Numbered from the stretch's first letter, positions 27,091-35,932 are shown. The stretch is 64,000 bases of DNA from Bacillus sp. FJAT-27225 (GCF_001685025.1 NZ_MAYU01000023.1:124001-188000), one strand, 5' to 3'. The notes: generated by a model from the sequence alone, not told the origin. Program-made: numbers and translations.

Positions 27091-27553
27091 ATCAACGCCC
27101 AAAAAGCCTGTGAGAGAGTAAAAAGGTCGTTGATACAAAGTTATCAACGCCCAAAAAGCCTGTGAGAGAGCAAAAAGGTCGTTGATACATAGTTATCAAC
27201 GACCAAAAAGCCTGTGAGAGAGTAAAAAGGTCGTTGATACAAAGTTATCAACGCCTAAAAAGCCCGTGAGAGAATCAAAAGGTCGTTGATACAAAGTTAT
27301 CAACGCCCAAAAAGCCCGTGAGAGAGTAAAAAGGTCGTTGATACAAAGTTATCAACGCCCAAAAAGCTTGAGAAAGAGCAAAAAGGTCGTTGATACATAG
27401 TTATCAACGCCCAAAAAGCTTGAGAAAGAGCAAAAAGGTCGTTGATACAAGTTTATCAACGCCCAAAAGGCTTGAGAAAGAGCAAAAAGGTCGTTGATAC
27501 AAAGTTATCAACGCCCGAAAATCCCGTGAGAGAATCAAAAGGTCTTTGAGCAC
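27091..27553. repeat. Tandem array C: nine units with an exact 52-bp step, bounded by TATCAACG...CGTTGATA
   Basis: ATCAACG begins at 27091, 27143, 27195, 27247, 27299, 27351, 27403, 27455 and 27507, always 52 bases apart. Each unit reads from TTATCAACGCCC to AAAAAGGTCGTTGATA, so its ends are inverted repeats. In the third unit TATCAACGACC and GGTCGTTGATA match over 11 bases. The ninth unit decays at its right end. It fills the gap between the NERD gene and the ECF41 promoter. Units are near-identical, so no spacers are present. Confidence 0.95.
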
Positions 27554-27572
27554 CCAAACCGAAAGTCTTCTT

Positions 27573-27599
27573 TGTCACAGTCTTACCTCCTTAATCGTC
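27573..27599 (+). promoter_or_regulatory. ECF41-type promoter TGTCACA-N16-CGTC
   Basis: TGTCACA (27573-27579) and CGTC (27596-27599) are separated by 16 bases. This is the promoter form I know for ECF41 sigma factors, and such a factor is encoded by the second gene of this operon. The start codon follows 32 bp downstream. Autoregulation is the direct inference. Confidence 0.85.
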
Positions 27600-27631
27600 A
27601 TGAGAGTGAACGAATATAAGGAGGCTAAGTT

Positions 27632-28921
27632 ATGAGGGATATATGGGATGTGATAATAATTGGTGGAGGCTTGGCGGGCTATATAGCAAGCAATTATCTG
27701 GCGCGTGAGGGGCTATCCGTCTTAATCCTGGAAAAAGGGAACTCTGTTGGGGGAAGGGCGGTAACAACGAAGAATAATGGACATTTTTTCAATCTGGGGC
27801 CGCATGCTCTTTATAAAAAAGGAAAAGCCAAAGCTATTCTCGAAGACTTAGGTATTCAGCTTAATGGAAGGACACCAAAGCTAGGCGGCATTTTAACTGA
27901 AGGTCATATGGAATACGCTGCTCCTTTTTCTCCAATAGGCACCATTACAACAAGATATATTAATTGGAACGAAAAGCTGGAGTGGGGATCGGTTCTGCTT
28001 AAATTAATGCGTGTTGATACTCAGCAGGTGGCTGGGACTACATTTCTGGAATGGGTGACCCAAACAGCCCGTTTCAAAAAGGTTCAGTCATTGCTGTTGA
28101 TGTTAGGCAGACTTGCGACGTATTGCCATGCGCCCGAGCGGGTTAGCGCTGCGGTGATTTTGGGCCATTTGAAAAATGTCCTCGGAGGTGTGCTTTATCT
28201 TGATAGGGGTTGGCAGACGATTGTTGATCAGCTCCACAATCAAGCAGTCATCCGGGGAGTACTGATACAGACGCGTAAAACTGTAAAACAAATCGCTCCA
28301 AATCAAGAGGATTATAGTAAGGTGACCCTATCAGATGGAGAGGAAATCCTTTGCAGGAACGTAATTTGTACGGCTGGCCCCAGTGAATTAGCTGGGATGC
28401 TAGGGCGGGGTGAGGGAGACGTATTAAGCAGTATGATTCCAGTAAGAGGGGCGACATTGGATGTTTCGTTAACGCATCTTCCAAGGCCTAAACAGCTGTT
28501 TGCCATGGATTTAACGAATCCTATTTACTATTCGGTGCATTCAGCCTATGCAAAGCTTTCTGAAGACAGAAACAGTACTGTATTGCATGTTTTCAAATAC
28601 CATCATCCAGATGAACAAATTGATGGAGCTAGAGTGAAAAACGAGCTTGAACAGTTTCTTGACAAGATTCAGCCATGCTGGAGAGATCAAGTTATTACAA
28701 GCAGATATCTCCCTCAGATTACTGTAAACAAACGGCTTCCCCAGGTAGGCGACGAGTATAAGTTAAGAAGTTCTAATATAGGAATTCGAGGATTATATAT
28801 AGCAGGAGATTGGGCGTGTCCTGATTTTATCTTGGCGGATGGTGCGGCGGCCAGTGCAAAACGGGCTGCTGAGGAGATTATCCGTGAGCGAACGAGGTGT
28901 AGTCATGCAAATCAGCAATGA
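27632..28921 (+). CDS. FAD-dependent amine-oxidase/desaturase-like oxidoreductase linked to ECF41
   Basis: A protein of 429 residues, with AAGGAGG seven bases before the ATG. The dinucleotide fold is at the N-terminus (VIIIGGGLAGYIASNYL, then LEKGNSVGGRAVT), as in the phytoene desaturase, protoporphyrinogen oxidase and amine oxidase group. The C-terminal FAD motif is GLYIAGDWACPDFILADGAAASA. ECF41 sigma genes usually neighbour a carboxymuconolactone decarboxylase, an oxidoreductase or an epimerase; this is the oxidoreductase case. The gene overlaps the sigma gene by 17 bases and has its promoter just upstream. Its substrate is unknown. Confidence 0.85.
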   Translation: MRDIWDVIIIGGGLAGYIASNYLAREGLSVLILEKGNSVGGRAVTTKNNGHFFNLGPHALYKKGKAKAILEDLGIQLNGRTPKLGGILTEGHMEYAAPFSPIGTITTRYINWNEKLEWGSVLLKLMRVDTQQVAGTTFLEWVTQTARFKKVQSLLLMLGRLATYCHAPERVSAAVILGHLKNVLGGVLYLDRGWQTIVDQLHNQAVIRGVLIQTRKTVKQIAPNQEDYSKVTLSDGEEILCRNVICTAGPSELAGMLGRGEGDVLSSMIPVRGATLDVSLTHLPRPKQLFAMDLTNPIYYSVHSAYAKLSEDRNSTVLHVFKYHHPDEQIDGARVKNELEQFLDKIQPCWRDQVITSRYLPQITVNKRLPQVGDEYKLRSSNIGIRGLYIAGDWACPDFILADGAAASAKRAAEEIIRERTRCSHANQQ

Positions 28922-29774
28922 AGAGTATCTGCAGTTTAAGCCGTTGTTGTTCTCCATCGGTTATCGAATGCTAGGTTCAGTAACGGAGGCTGAAGATATT
29001 GTTCATGATACATTCCTAAAAGCTTATCAAATTGATGAGGAAAAAATCAAAAATAAAAAGGCCTTTCTCTGCAAGATTCTGACAAACCGATGTCTCGATT
29101 TTTTAAAGTCGGCACGATTCAAGCGGGAGCAATACATTGGGCCATGGAATCCGGAGCCATTGCTGCTAGAATGTCCACAACTGAATAACCCATCAGAAGT
29201 GCTGCTTGAAAAAGAAGGACTGAGCATTGCTTACCTTCGGATGATGGAGAACCTGTCCCCTGATGAACGTGCGGTATTACTTTTAAAGGAAGTGTTTGGC
29301 TTTCAGTATGAGGAGATTGCGGAAATGGTTGAAAAAAAGGAGGATAACTGCCGTAAAATTTTCAGCCGTGCAAAGCTTAAGATAGCAGCTGTGGAAGGGG
29401 AAAGCCTTGATTACACAAAGAACAAATCAATTGTTGACCGCTTTATTAAAGCTTTTCAACTAAACAATTTGAATACTCTGCTTGAACTGGTTTCTGAAAG
29501 TGTCACACTTTACTCAGATGGCGGTGGAAAGGTCAAGGCTGCAGTCCGCCCGATCCTCTCCAGAACCAATGTTTTGGCCTTTTTAAATGGCATCGTCAGC
29601 AAGGCCCAGAGCGATTTTACTATTGAAGTAAAGAATGTCAATGGCCAGCCGGCAATCATTGTTTACATGGAAGGCACAATTCATAGTACGATTAGTTTTT
29701 ATATCCTTCACAATAGAATTAATGAAATCTATATTACGATGAACCCTAAAAAGCTGGTTTCAATCCGTGAATAG
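28905..29774 (+). CDS. ECF41-family RNA polymerase sigma factor with SnoaL-like C-terminal extension
   Basis: A protein of 289 residues from the ATG at 28905, which has GAGGTG upstream inside the end of the oxidoreductase gene. Region sigma-2 covers residues 11-75 (DIVHDTFLKAY) and sigma-4 covers 105-165 (LSPDERAVLLLKEVFGFQYEEIA). All three landmarks of ECF41 are visible: WNPEP (81-85) in the linker, DGGGK (205-209), and NPKKL (280-284) at the end. The SnoaL-like extension, in place of an anti-sigma factor, controls activity in this family: cutting it changes the factor from inactive to active. No anti-sigma gene is present, as expected. Confidence 0.92.
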   Translation: MQISNEEYLQFKPLLFSIGYRMLGSVTEAEDIVHDTFLKAYQIDEEKIKNKKAFLCKILTNRCLDFLKSARFKREQYIGPWNPEPLLLECPQLNNPSEVLLEKEGLSIAYLRMMENLSPDERAVLLLKEVFGFQYEEIAEMVEKKEDNCRKIFSRAKLKIAAVEGESLDYTKNKSIVDRFIKAFQLNNLNTLLELVSESVTLYSDGGGKVKAAVRPILSRTNVLAFLNGIVSKAQSDFTIEVKNVNGQPAIIVYMEGTIHSTISFYILHNRINEIYITMNPKKLVSIRE

Positions 29775-29789
29775 ACACCCAACACGCAA

Positions 29790-29817
29790 AAGGAGCGGCC
29801 CGAGGACCGCTCCTTCA
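29790..29817. terminator. Terminator between ECF41 operon and topB
   Basis: AAGGAGCGG (29790-29798) pairs with CCGCTCCTT (29807-29815). It lies between convergent genes. Confidence 0.8.
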
Positions 29818-29824
29818 ACATTTA

Positions 29825-31912
29825 TTAATCTTTTTTCTCCAGCGCCTGCTTGAGCAAATCACCCAAAGAGGTTCCAAAGTCATCCTTTTGCGTATATTTC
29901 TGCACAAGTTGCTTTTCCTCGCGCTTATTGACTGCTTTCTTGCGCTCTTCTGCCTTCTCAACAACATTGCATGGACGGCACTGGAAGTAGGTGCCGGCCT
30001 TGCCGTTATGAATCTCCATTTTCTTATGGCACTGCGGGCAGCGGCGGTTCGAAAGCTTGGCGTCCTTGCGCTTCCGGTAAGAGCACTCGGGGCTAGAGCA
30101 TACGAGGATTTTTCCGTCCTTCGTATTCCGTTCCTTCAGGAACTCGCCGCACTCAGGGCACTTAGAGCCAGTCAGATTCGGCGGGCGGTACGATTTGTCG
30201 CTTGTTTTTACCTCAGCAACCAGCTTTGCTGTCATCTCGCGGATTCGCCTTCCAAACGCTTTAGGATCACCTTTACCTTTGGCAATCTTCTCAAGTTCCT
30301 CTTCCCACTTAGCAGTCAGCCCTGGTGATTTCAAATCATCGTTCACCAACTCAATCAGCTGCTTGCCTTTCTTTGTAGGATGGAAACGGCTGTTTTGGCG
30401 CTCAACAACTTCCGTTTCGACGAGCCGTTCAATAATTTCGGCGCGGGTGGCTGGTGTACCGAGGCCAAACTTCTCCATTTGCCCTAAAATATCTGATTCG
30501 GAGTAGCGGGCAGGCGGCTCTGTCCACTTCTGGTTCATAGCTGAAGAAGCGACAGACAACTGCTGGCCAGCCTTCAAGGCCGCAACAGCCGGTTTCAGTG
30601 GAACATTCTCCTCTTTGCCCAGCACTTTTTTGAACCCAGCTTCAATTGTGACAGTCTCGCGAGTGGAAAGTGTTTCGCCAGCCGCCTCCACTTCAAACAA
30701 AATCGTTTCGTATTCATAAGCCGGATAAAACAGAGTCAGGAACCGGCGGACAATTAAATCATAAATCTTGCGCTCATCCGTATCGAGTTCGGACAAGTTC
30801 GGCCGCTCCTCGGTCGGAATGATCGCATGGTGGTCTGTTACCTTCGCATTGTTGAATACACGCTTCGCTAGTACTGCACTTTTACCTAAAACAGGCTTTG
30901 CCTCATCGCGATATGCTCCGGCCACCGCACCAAGCCGGTCGGCCATCGTCGCTTCCATGTCGGTCGTCAAATAGCGTGAATCAGTGCGTGGATAGGTAAC
31001 TAATTTGTACTGCTCATACAAACGCTGCAATGTGCTTAATGTTTTTTTAGCCGAAAAGCCAAACCGTTTATTGGCATCCCGCTGGAGTTCTGTCAGGTCA
31101 TAAGGAAGAGGCTGCGGTTCGGACTTCTTCTTGCGGTCAATTTTTTTAACAACTGCCTTCACGCCCTGAATCTTGGAAACAATCTCCTCAGCTTTAGCCT
31201 TATCAAAAATCCGTTTCTCGCCATTCTTTTCCCATTCAAGTGAAAGCGGGCCGGCAGTAGCTGATATGGTCCAATATTCTTTTGGCTGGAACTTTTGAAT
31301 CTGCTCCTCACGCTCCAGCACCATTGCTAGCGTCGGAGTCTGGACACGCCCAGCTGAAAGTGGATCGCGGTATTTAGTTGTCAGTGCACGGGTCACGTTC
31401 AATCCAATCAGCCAGTCGGCCTCAGCACGGCACACTGCAGATTGATACAAAGAATCAAACTGTGAGCCCGGCTTCAACTGGCGGAATCCATCACGAATCG
31501 CCTTATCGGTTTGCGAGGAAATCCAAAGCCGTTTGATCGGCTTTTTCCATCCGATCCGGTCAAGAATCCAGCGTGCAACCAACTCGCCTTCGCGGCCGGC
31601 ATCGGTTGCAATGATAACTTCCCCAATATCCTTCCTGCCAGCCAATTTCTCTATAGCTTTGAATTGGTGGCTTGTTTGCTTGATGACCTTGATGCCCATC
31701 CTATTTGGAATAATTGGCAAGTCTTCAAGGTTCCAAACCTTGTATTTTGTATCGTAGTTCTCGGGCATCTTCAGCTCAATCAGGTGGCCAAGCGCCCACG
31801 TTACGATATATTTATCGCCTTCTATATAACTCTTCGTTGATTGCCTGCAGCCAAGGACCCGGGCGATTTCCCGCGCCACACTTGGCTTTTCGGCAAGAAC
31901 TAATGATTTCAC
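29825..31912 (-). CDS. topB: DNA topoisomerase III
   Basis: About 695 residues if begun at the GTG at 31912 (VKSLVLAEKPSVAREIARVLG), nine bases after GAAAGGA. An ATG at 31921 touches that site. The TOPRIM domain has AEKPSVA and ATDAGREGELVARW; the active Tyr lies in KLVTYPRTDSRYL. Two zinc-ribbon Cys groups (CPECGEFL...C and CPQCHKKM...C) and a charged tail close the protein. It is a type IA enzyme that relaxes and decatenates DNA during recombination and replication. It is a single gene. Confidence 0.93.
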   Translation of the reverse strand: MKSLVLAEKPSVAREIARVLGCRQSTKSYIEGDKYIVTWALGHLIELKMPENYDTKYKVWNLEDLPIIPNRMGIKVIKQTSHQFKAIEKLAGRKDIGEVIIATDAGREGELVARWILDRIGWKKPIKRLWISSQTDKAIRDGFRQLKPGSQFDSLYQSAVCRAEADWLIGLNVTRALTTKYRDPLSAGRVQTPTLAMVLEREEQIQKFQPKEYWTISATAGPLSLEWEKNGEKRIFDKAKAEEIVSKIQGVKAVVKKIDRKKKSEPQPLPYDLTELQRDANKRFGFSAKKTLSTLQRLYEQYKLVTYPRTDSRYLTTDMEATMADRLGAVAGAYRDEAKPVLGKSAVLAKRVFNNAKVTDHHAIIPTEERPNLSELDTDERKIYDLIVRRFLTLFYPAYEYETILFEVEAAGETLSTRETVTIEAGFKKVLGKEENVPLKPAVAALKAGQQLSVASSAMNQKWTEPPARYSESDILGQMEKFGLGTPATRAEIIERLVETEVVERQNSRFHPTKKGKQLIELVNDDLKSPGLTAKWEEELEKIAKGKGDPKAFGRRIREMTAKLVAEVKTSDKSYRPPNLTGSKCPECGEFLKERNTKDGKILVCSSPECSYRKRKDAKLSNRRCPQCHKKMEIHNGKAGTYFQCRPCNVVEKAEERKKAVNKREEKQLVQKYTQKDDFGTSLGDLLKQALEKKD

Positions 31913-32014
31913 AGTATTCATTCCTTTCAGTAACGGCTTTGTGATCGCCTCTTTACAGTATAACGGAATTAGCAGGACTTTTAAATTCGGGGAAACCCTC
32001 CAAGAGTGTCCAAA

Positions 32015-32050
32015 TAAAAAAGCCAATTCCTCTTAAAAGAAACTGGCACT
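32015..32050 (-). terminator. Terminator of the 69-aa zinc-binding gene
   Basis: On the minus strand GCCAGTT pairs with AATTGGC and runs into TTTTTTATTT. Confidence 0.65.
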
Positions 32051-32067
32051 CTGTTTTAGCTATGCAT

Positions 32068-32277
32068 CTAGCGTGAAGCTTTGGGCGGCTGGCAGACGTC
32101 GCATTTTCGCTGGTGATTATTTTTGAATTTCGTAAATGTTTTTTCGAAATTGTTGCCGCATGCACATTTAAAAAGCAGCTTTTGGGAAAAGCCGTGATAT
32201 TCCGTCGACAGCAGTTTGCTATCTGAATTCTTCTCAACAAATTCTTTAATTTTACTAATTGTCCATCGTTTGTTCAT
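32068..32277 (-). CDS. Small treble-clef/zinc-ribbon-like protein (69 aa)
   Basis: Taken from the ATG at 32277, nine bases after CGGAG; an ATG at 32286 follows that site directly. A basic helical start (KRWTISKIKEFVEKN) leads to FKCACGNNFEKTF and then KCDVCQPPK. The CxC and CxxC pairs, 21 residues apart, could hold one zinc ion. The pattern resembles the treble-clef repeats found at the N-terminus of phage-type homing or HNH endonucleases, but there is no nuclease core. It may be a remnant or an independent DNA-binding protein. Confidence 0.5.
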   Translation of the reverse strand: MNKRWTISKIKEFVEKNSDSKLLSTEYHGFSQKLLFKCACGNNFEKTFTKFKNNHQRKCDVCQPPKASR

Positions 32278-32432
32278 TCGTGACATCTCCGTATCTTAAG
32301 CTTGGAACCTTGCAAGTGCCTTATTATAACATGGGCCTGGCCTACAATGAAACAATTCTTGCAGACGATGACATACAAAACCAGGGAATACGAACAGAGA
32401 AGTAAGCTGCTTAGGAATGGAAAACACGTTGT

Positions 32433-33950
32433 TTATTTTTCAAAAAACACAATAGCCTCCACATTCTCAAGCCACTTCTCCGCCTTGGATCCGTCTGCAT
32501 TGGCACGCCACAATGTCCGGTTTTTGTCCAAAATAGACTTCCCCCTCAGCCAGACAAGCTGCCGGATGTTCGGAATGTAATCCGGTGCATAGTCGCCGAA
32601 CCCAGCCGGCGGGCTTGTCAGCTTCGTCTGTCTGCCTGTAGGAATGTCTATGGAGAAGAGCGAGGGGTGCGGATGCTTGCTGAAATCGTTCGACCATTCT
32701 TGTTCCCTGACCCTCGCTGCGACCAGAGAATAATTTGTTATCCAGTCAAAGTCAATATCAGCATAATCAGGAGGTGTAAGCGTACCGGATGCCGGCATTT
32801 CCCGGACCTTCAAATCTTTATTTTTAAAACCGAAAACAATCCTGCCCCCGCCCGCAATAAAGGCAATCGTGTCTTCTGAAGGAGCCCACTTTGGCGCCCC
32901 TACTTCAAAAATTACTTCATCCAGAACTGTGAACCCTTTTCCGTCGCTGCCGATCACACAGAGCATATTACTGTCCATGGACCAGGATGCTGTTGGTGAA
33001 ACAATAAATGAAATCCACTTTCCGCTTGGTGAGTAAGAAAGCTGGTCTGCATATACAGCAATCAGTTTGTTGTCTTTTGTTGTACCAACCTCTTTTGGCA
33101 ACTGAAAGAACGGCTTTACTCCTCCATACAAAAGGATGTCCTTATACTCTTCACCGATATGTTTTGTAAACAATGTTGCGCTCGTCCAGCCATCGGGCCG
33201 TAATGTGCCTGGAGCAGACAGCAAAAAGCCGCTTCCGTCTGGCAGCCATGTGTAATCACCTACACCCATGGCAATATTATAAAACCTCCTGAAATCAGAT
33301 ATATTCAATATCCCCTCGTTCTTAAAGGCAATCACATTTTTGTGGGGTGACCATTTTGGCGAAGTTCCATCGTGAAAGATCTTCTTGTTTGTACCAGTCG
33401 CAACCTCATAGACCCATAGCTCGGACTGTTCGCCAGACTCCTTAAACTCGGCTGGTGCAGTTTCCTGATATGCAATCCACTTTCCGTCCAAAGACCAAAC
33501 AGGCTTTGAATGTACGTTTCCGGATTTGGTAATTTGCTTCTCTTTCCCCTCCATGAACACCCAGAGGTTTCCGTTCCTAAGGAATGCTGCTTTTGCTTCG
33601 TTAAGTGGAGCTGTCGAAGGGGCAGACTGTGTATCCGATGAAGCAGAAGGGTTCAAATCCAGCTCGGAAACAGAGGACGGGTCAAGCTTTATCCCGAATG
33701 AAGATGAAGGTCCTGATTCAGGGTCCATAGCTTCGGAAGGCATTGAACCAGGTTCTGAAACCCTGGACGGCTTTGGAATATCCGGCTCCGCCACTGACTT
33801 CGTACCTGCCTCATCTCTTGATTTTGTTGAGTGTGGGGGTGATTCGCTTATACCTGATTGACCTGCATTGGAAGCTGACCCAGTTGCAGCAAGACCAGGA
33901 TGTGGTATACACAACAAGATAGCAAATATAAGGAAGATCGCCCTTTTCAT
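32433..33950 (-). CDS. Secreted TolB-like beta-propeller protein
   Basis: A protein of 505 residues, with AGGAG eight bases before the ATG. A signal peptide (RAIFLIFAILLCIPHPGLA) is followed by a low-complexity Ser/Pro/Glu-rich stretch to about residue 115. A propeller of WD40/TolB-like blades fills the rest: KPVWSLDGKWIAYQE, PKWSPHKNVIAF, LSYSPSGKWISFIV and PKWAPSEDTIAFI. Such propellers act in protein contacts at the cell surface; there is no Tol system in these cells. No catalytic motif is visible. A single gene of unknown role. Confidence 0.75.
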   Translation of the reverse strand: MKRAIFLIFAILLCIPHPGLAATGSASNAGQSGISESPPHSTKSRDEAGTKSVAEPDIPKPSRVSEPGSMPSEAMDPESGPSSSFGIKLDPSSVSELDLNPSASSDTQSAPSTAPLNEAKAAFLRNGNLWVFMEGKEKQITKSGNVHSKPVWSLDGKWIAYQETAPAEFKESGEQSELWVYEVATGTNKKIFHDGTSPKWSPHKNVIAFKNEGILNISDFRRFYNIAMGVGDYTWLPDGSGFLLSAPGTLRPDGWTSATLFTKHIGEEYKDILLYGGVKPFFQLPKEVGTTKDNKLIAVYADQLSYSPSGKWISFIVSPTASWSMDSNMLCVIGSDGKGFTVLDEVIFEVGAPKWAPSEDTIAFIAGGGRIVFGFKNKDLKVREMPASGTLTPPDYADIDFDWITNYSLVAARVREQEWSNDFSKHPHPSLFSIDIPTGRQTKLTSPPAGFGDYAPDYIPNIRQLVWLRGKSILDKNRTLWRANADGSKAEKWLENVEAIVFFEK

Positions 33951-33994
33951 AAAATCAACTCCTATCTCTTTTACTTTGTTCCGTGTATCAGCAT

Positions 33995-34161
33995 TTATCC
34001 ACTTTTAAAGTCGGATGATGAGCTAAAGTGAAACTTGCCGCTGAGCATAGTTGGACCATACGGCCCGTACTGCTGTTTGGTCTCCGCTTAGTATGAGGGC
34101 AGTAGAAGGGGATTAACCATCAGTGGGGATGAACAAAACCTCACTGAAGGAAGGTTCACTT
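33995..34161. repeat. Interspersed repeat R1, divergent copy
   Basis: It shares GTGAAACTTGCCGC, the CCGCTTAGT segment and the end AACCATCAGTGGG...GAAGGTTCACTT with the copy at 15095-15315. The central part differs. It lies between the divergent TolB-like gene and hutH, just upstream of the hutH promoter. Confidence 0.7.
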
Positions 34162-34191
34162 AATTTTGGGTAAAGTTATTTTTCCATTGCA

Positions 34192-34220
34192 TTGACAGTA
34201 CCAACCGCCGGACATACAAT
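34192..34220 (+). promoter_or_regulatory. hutH: Strong sigma-A promoter for the hutH leader
   Basis: A perfect TTGACA (34192-34197) and a near-perfect TACAAT (34215-34220) lie 17 bp apart. The transcript would carry about 150 nt of leader before hutH. Confidence 0.75.
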
Positions 34221-34264
34221 AAGGGTAGTTATCACTATTTTCTGATAAAATAAGGATGATTCCC

Positions 34265-34318
34265 ATGAACATAAAACAAACAGCAATTATAAAAAAGAGG
34301 CTGGGCCCCGAATCGTAA
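34265..34318 (+). CDS. Candidate leader peptide (17 aa) in the hutH leader
   Basis: An ATG six bases after AAGGATG opens 17 codons ([17 protein letters not shown]) and ends in TAA. The frame reads through the left arm of the terminator-like hairpin at 34294-34341, so its translation would melt that hairpin. It has no His codons, so classic histidine attenuation is not supported. Coincidence cannot be excluded. Confidence 0.35.
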   Translation: MNIKQTAIIKKRLGPES

Positions 34319-34345
34319 CAGGTTTGGAGTCCAGCCTCTTTCTTT
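34294..34345 (+). terminator. Terminator-like hairpin in the hutH leader (possible attenuator)
   Basis: AAAGAGGCTGG (34294-34304) pairs over 11 bases with CCAGCCTCTTT (34331-34341), followed by CTTTATT. No plus-strand gene other than the 17-codon frame lies upstream for it to end, so premature termination of the hutH transcript is the likely role. It could also work on the minus strand, where the T-run is longer. Confidence 0.6.
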
Positions 34346-34374
34346 ATTCTGCTAAATTGGTAGAGGTGAAAATC

Positions 34375-35892
34375 ATGATAGAGTTAACAGGGAATACGCT
34401 GACTTTGAATGAGGTAAAAGAAGTGTTATATAAGGACGCCAAAATCTGTGCTTCCGACGTGAGTCTCGCGAAGGTCGCAAAAAGCAGGGAGGCGGTTGAG
34501 CGGATTGTTGCCGACCAAAAGGTTGTTTACGGTATCAACACCGGCTTTGGCAAATTCAGTGATGTTCTGATTGATGCAGCCCATGTCCGGGACCTGCAGC
34601 TTAACCTTATCCGTTCCCATGCCTGTGGGATTGGCGAGCCTTTCCCGGAAGTGGTTGCAAAGGCAATGGTGCTGCTGAGGGCGAATGCACTTTTGAAAGG
34701 ATACTCGGGTGTCCGCCCGGTTGTAATTGAACGCCTGATTGAAATCGTTAACGCGAACATCATCCCGGTTATCCCGCAGCAAGGATCACTGGGAGCAAGC
34801 GGGGATCTTGCTCCGCTCTCCCACTTGGCGCTCGTCCTGATTGGGGAAGGGGAGGTTTTTTACAAAGGGAGCCGGATGGAGGCTGCTGCAGCACTTCAAC
34901 AGGAATCAATTTTACCGATAACGCTCGAAGCCAAAGAGGGGCTAGCACTAATTAACGGTACGCAGGCGATGACCGCGCAAGGTGCCGTTAACTACATTGA
35001 AGCGGAGCGGATTGCCTATCAGGCAGAGTTAATTGCAAGCCTGACAATTGAAGGCTTGACCGGCATTATAGATGCATTCGCTGATGAAATCCACCAGGCG
35101 CGCGGATATGCGCAGCAGATTGCAACAGCAGCCAGAATCCGCAGCTACTTGCGCGACAGCGGGCTGACAACAAGGCAGGGGGAGCTTCGGGTCCAGGACG
35201 CCTATAGCATCCGCTGCATCCCGCAGGTACATGGAGCTTCGTGGCAGGCACTCGAATATGTTCGTGAGAAGCTTGAGATTGAGCTGAATGCCGCGACTGA
35301 CAACCCGCTTATTTTCCATGACGGAAATATGGTGGTATCTGGAGGCAATTTCCACGGCCAGCCAATTGCCCTCGCAATGGATTTTATGAAAATTGCCGCT
35401 GCTGAGCTTGCAAACATTTCCGAACGCCGGATTGAGCGGCTCGTCAATCCCCAGCTGAATGACTTGCCGCCGTTCCTGAGCCCCGAGCCAGGGCTGCAAT
35501 CCGGCGCGATGATTATGCAGTATGCAGCAGCATCTCTAGTATCGGAAAATAAAACGTTGGCCCATCCGGCAAGCGTCGATTCAATCCCTTCTTCCGCCAA
35601 CCAGGAGGACCATGTTTCAATGGGCACGATTGCAGCCCGCCATGCCTGGCAAATAATCCAAAACGTCAGGCGGGTACTCGCAATTGAACTGATTTGCGCG
35701 CTTCAGGCCGCTGAGTACCGCGGAAAAGAGCAGCTTGCAACCGCAACACGGGCCTTATATGAAGAAGCCCGCCGGATTGTTCCAAGCATTACCCATGACC
35801 GGGTTTTCTCGATTGATATTGAAGCAGCTTCAGGCTGGCTGAAGGAATTTGAAGTAAGCTCACTTATCCTATCCAAGGAAGAACAGGTTTAA
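34375..35892 (+). CDS. hutH: Histidine ammonia-lyase
   Basis: A protein of 505 residues from the ATG at 34375, with AGAGGTGA upstream. The residues that cyclise into the MIO cofactor, Ala-Ser-Gly, stand at 141-143 inside [24 protein letters not shown] near residue 52 gives the active-site Tyr, and [15 protein letters not shown] and ATDNPLIF complete the family signature. It removes ammonia from histidine to give urocanate, the first step of histidine use. No hutU, hutI, hutG or hutP is next to it, which is unusual for Bacillus. Regulation probably acts through the leader hairpin. Confidence 0.93.
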   Translation: MIELTGNTLTLNEVKEVLYKDAKICASDVSLAKVAKSREAVERIVADQKVVYGINTGFGKFSDVLIDAAHVRDLQLNLIRSHACGIGEPFPEVVAKAMVLLRANALLKGYSGVRPVVIERLIEIVNANIIPVIPQQGSLGASGDLAPLSHLALVLIGEGEVFYKGSRMEAAAALQQESILPITLEAKEGLALINGTQAMTAQGAVNYIEAERIAYQAELIASLTIEGLTGIIDAFADEIHQARGYAQQIATAARIRSYLRDSGLTTRQGELRVQDAYSIRCIPQVHGASWQALEYVREKLEIELNAATDNPLIFHDGNMVVSGGNFHGQPIALAMDFMKIAAAELANISERRIERLVNPQLNDLPPFLSPEPGLQSGAMIMQYAAASLVSENKTLAHPASVDSIPSSANQEDHVSMGTIAARHAWQIIQNVRRVLAIELICALQAAEYRGKEQLATATRALYEEARRIVPSITHDRVFSIDIEAASGWLKEFEVSSLILSKEEQV

Positions 35893-35906
35893 AAGGCTAC
35901 AAAAAA

Positions 35907-35932
35907 GAGTTCGGAGGCAGCCCTCCGAACTC
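35907..35932. terminator. Terminator of hutH
   Basis: GAGTTCGGAGG (35907-35917) pairs with CCTCCGAACTC (35922-35932). On the minus strand it is followed by TTTTTTGTAG, so it also serves the convergent small gene. Confidence 0.85.

Noticed and set aside
27091-27553. CRISPR array
   Set aside because: The repeats recur at fixed spacing, but the sequence between them is also repeated; there are no unique spacers and no cas genes nearby.
26135-27553. Defence system built from the NERD protein and array C
   Set aside because: NERD is nuclease-related, but no partner genes such as a helicase or methyltransferase are present, and the same array type occurs beside unrelated genes.
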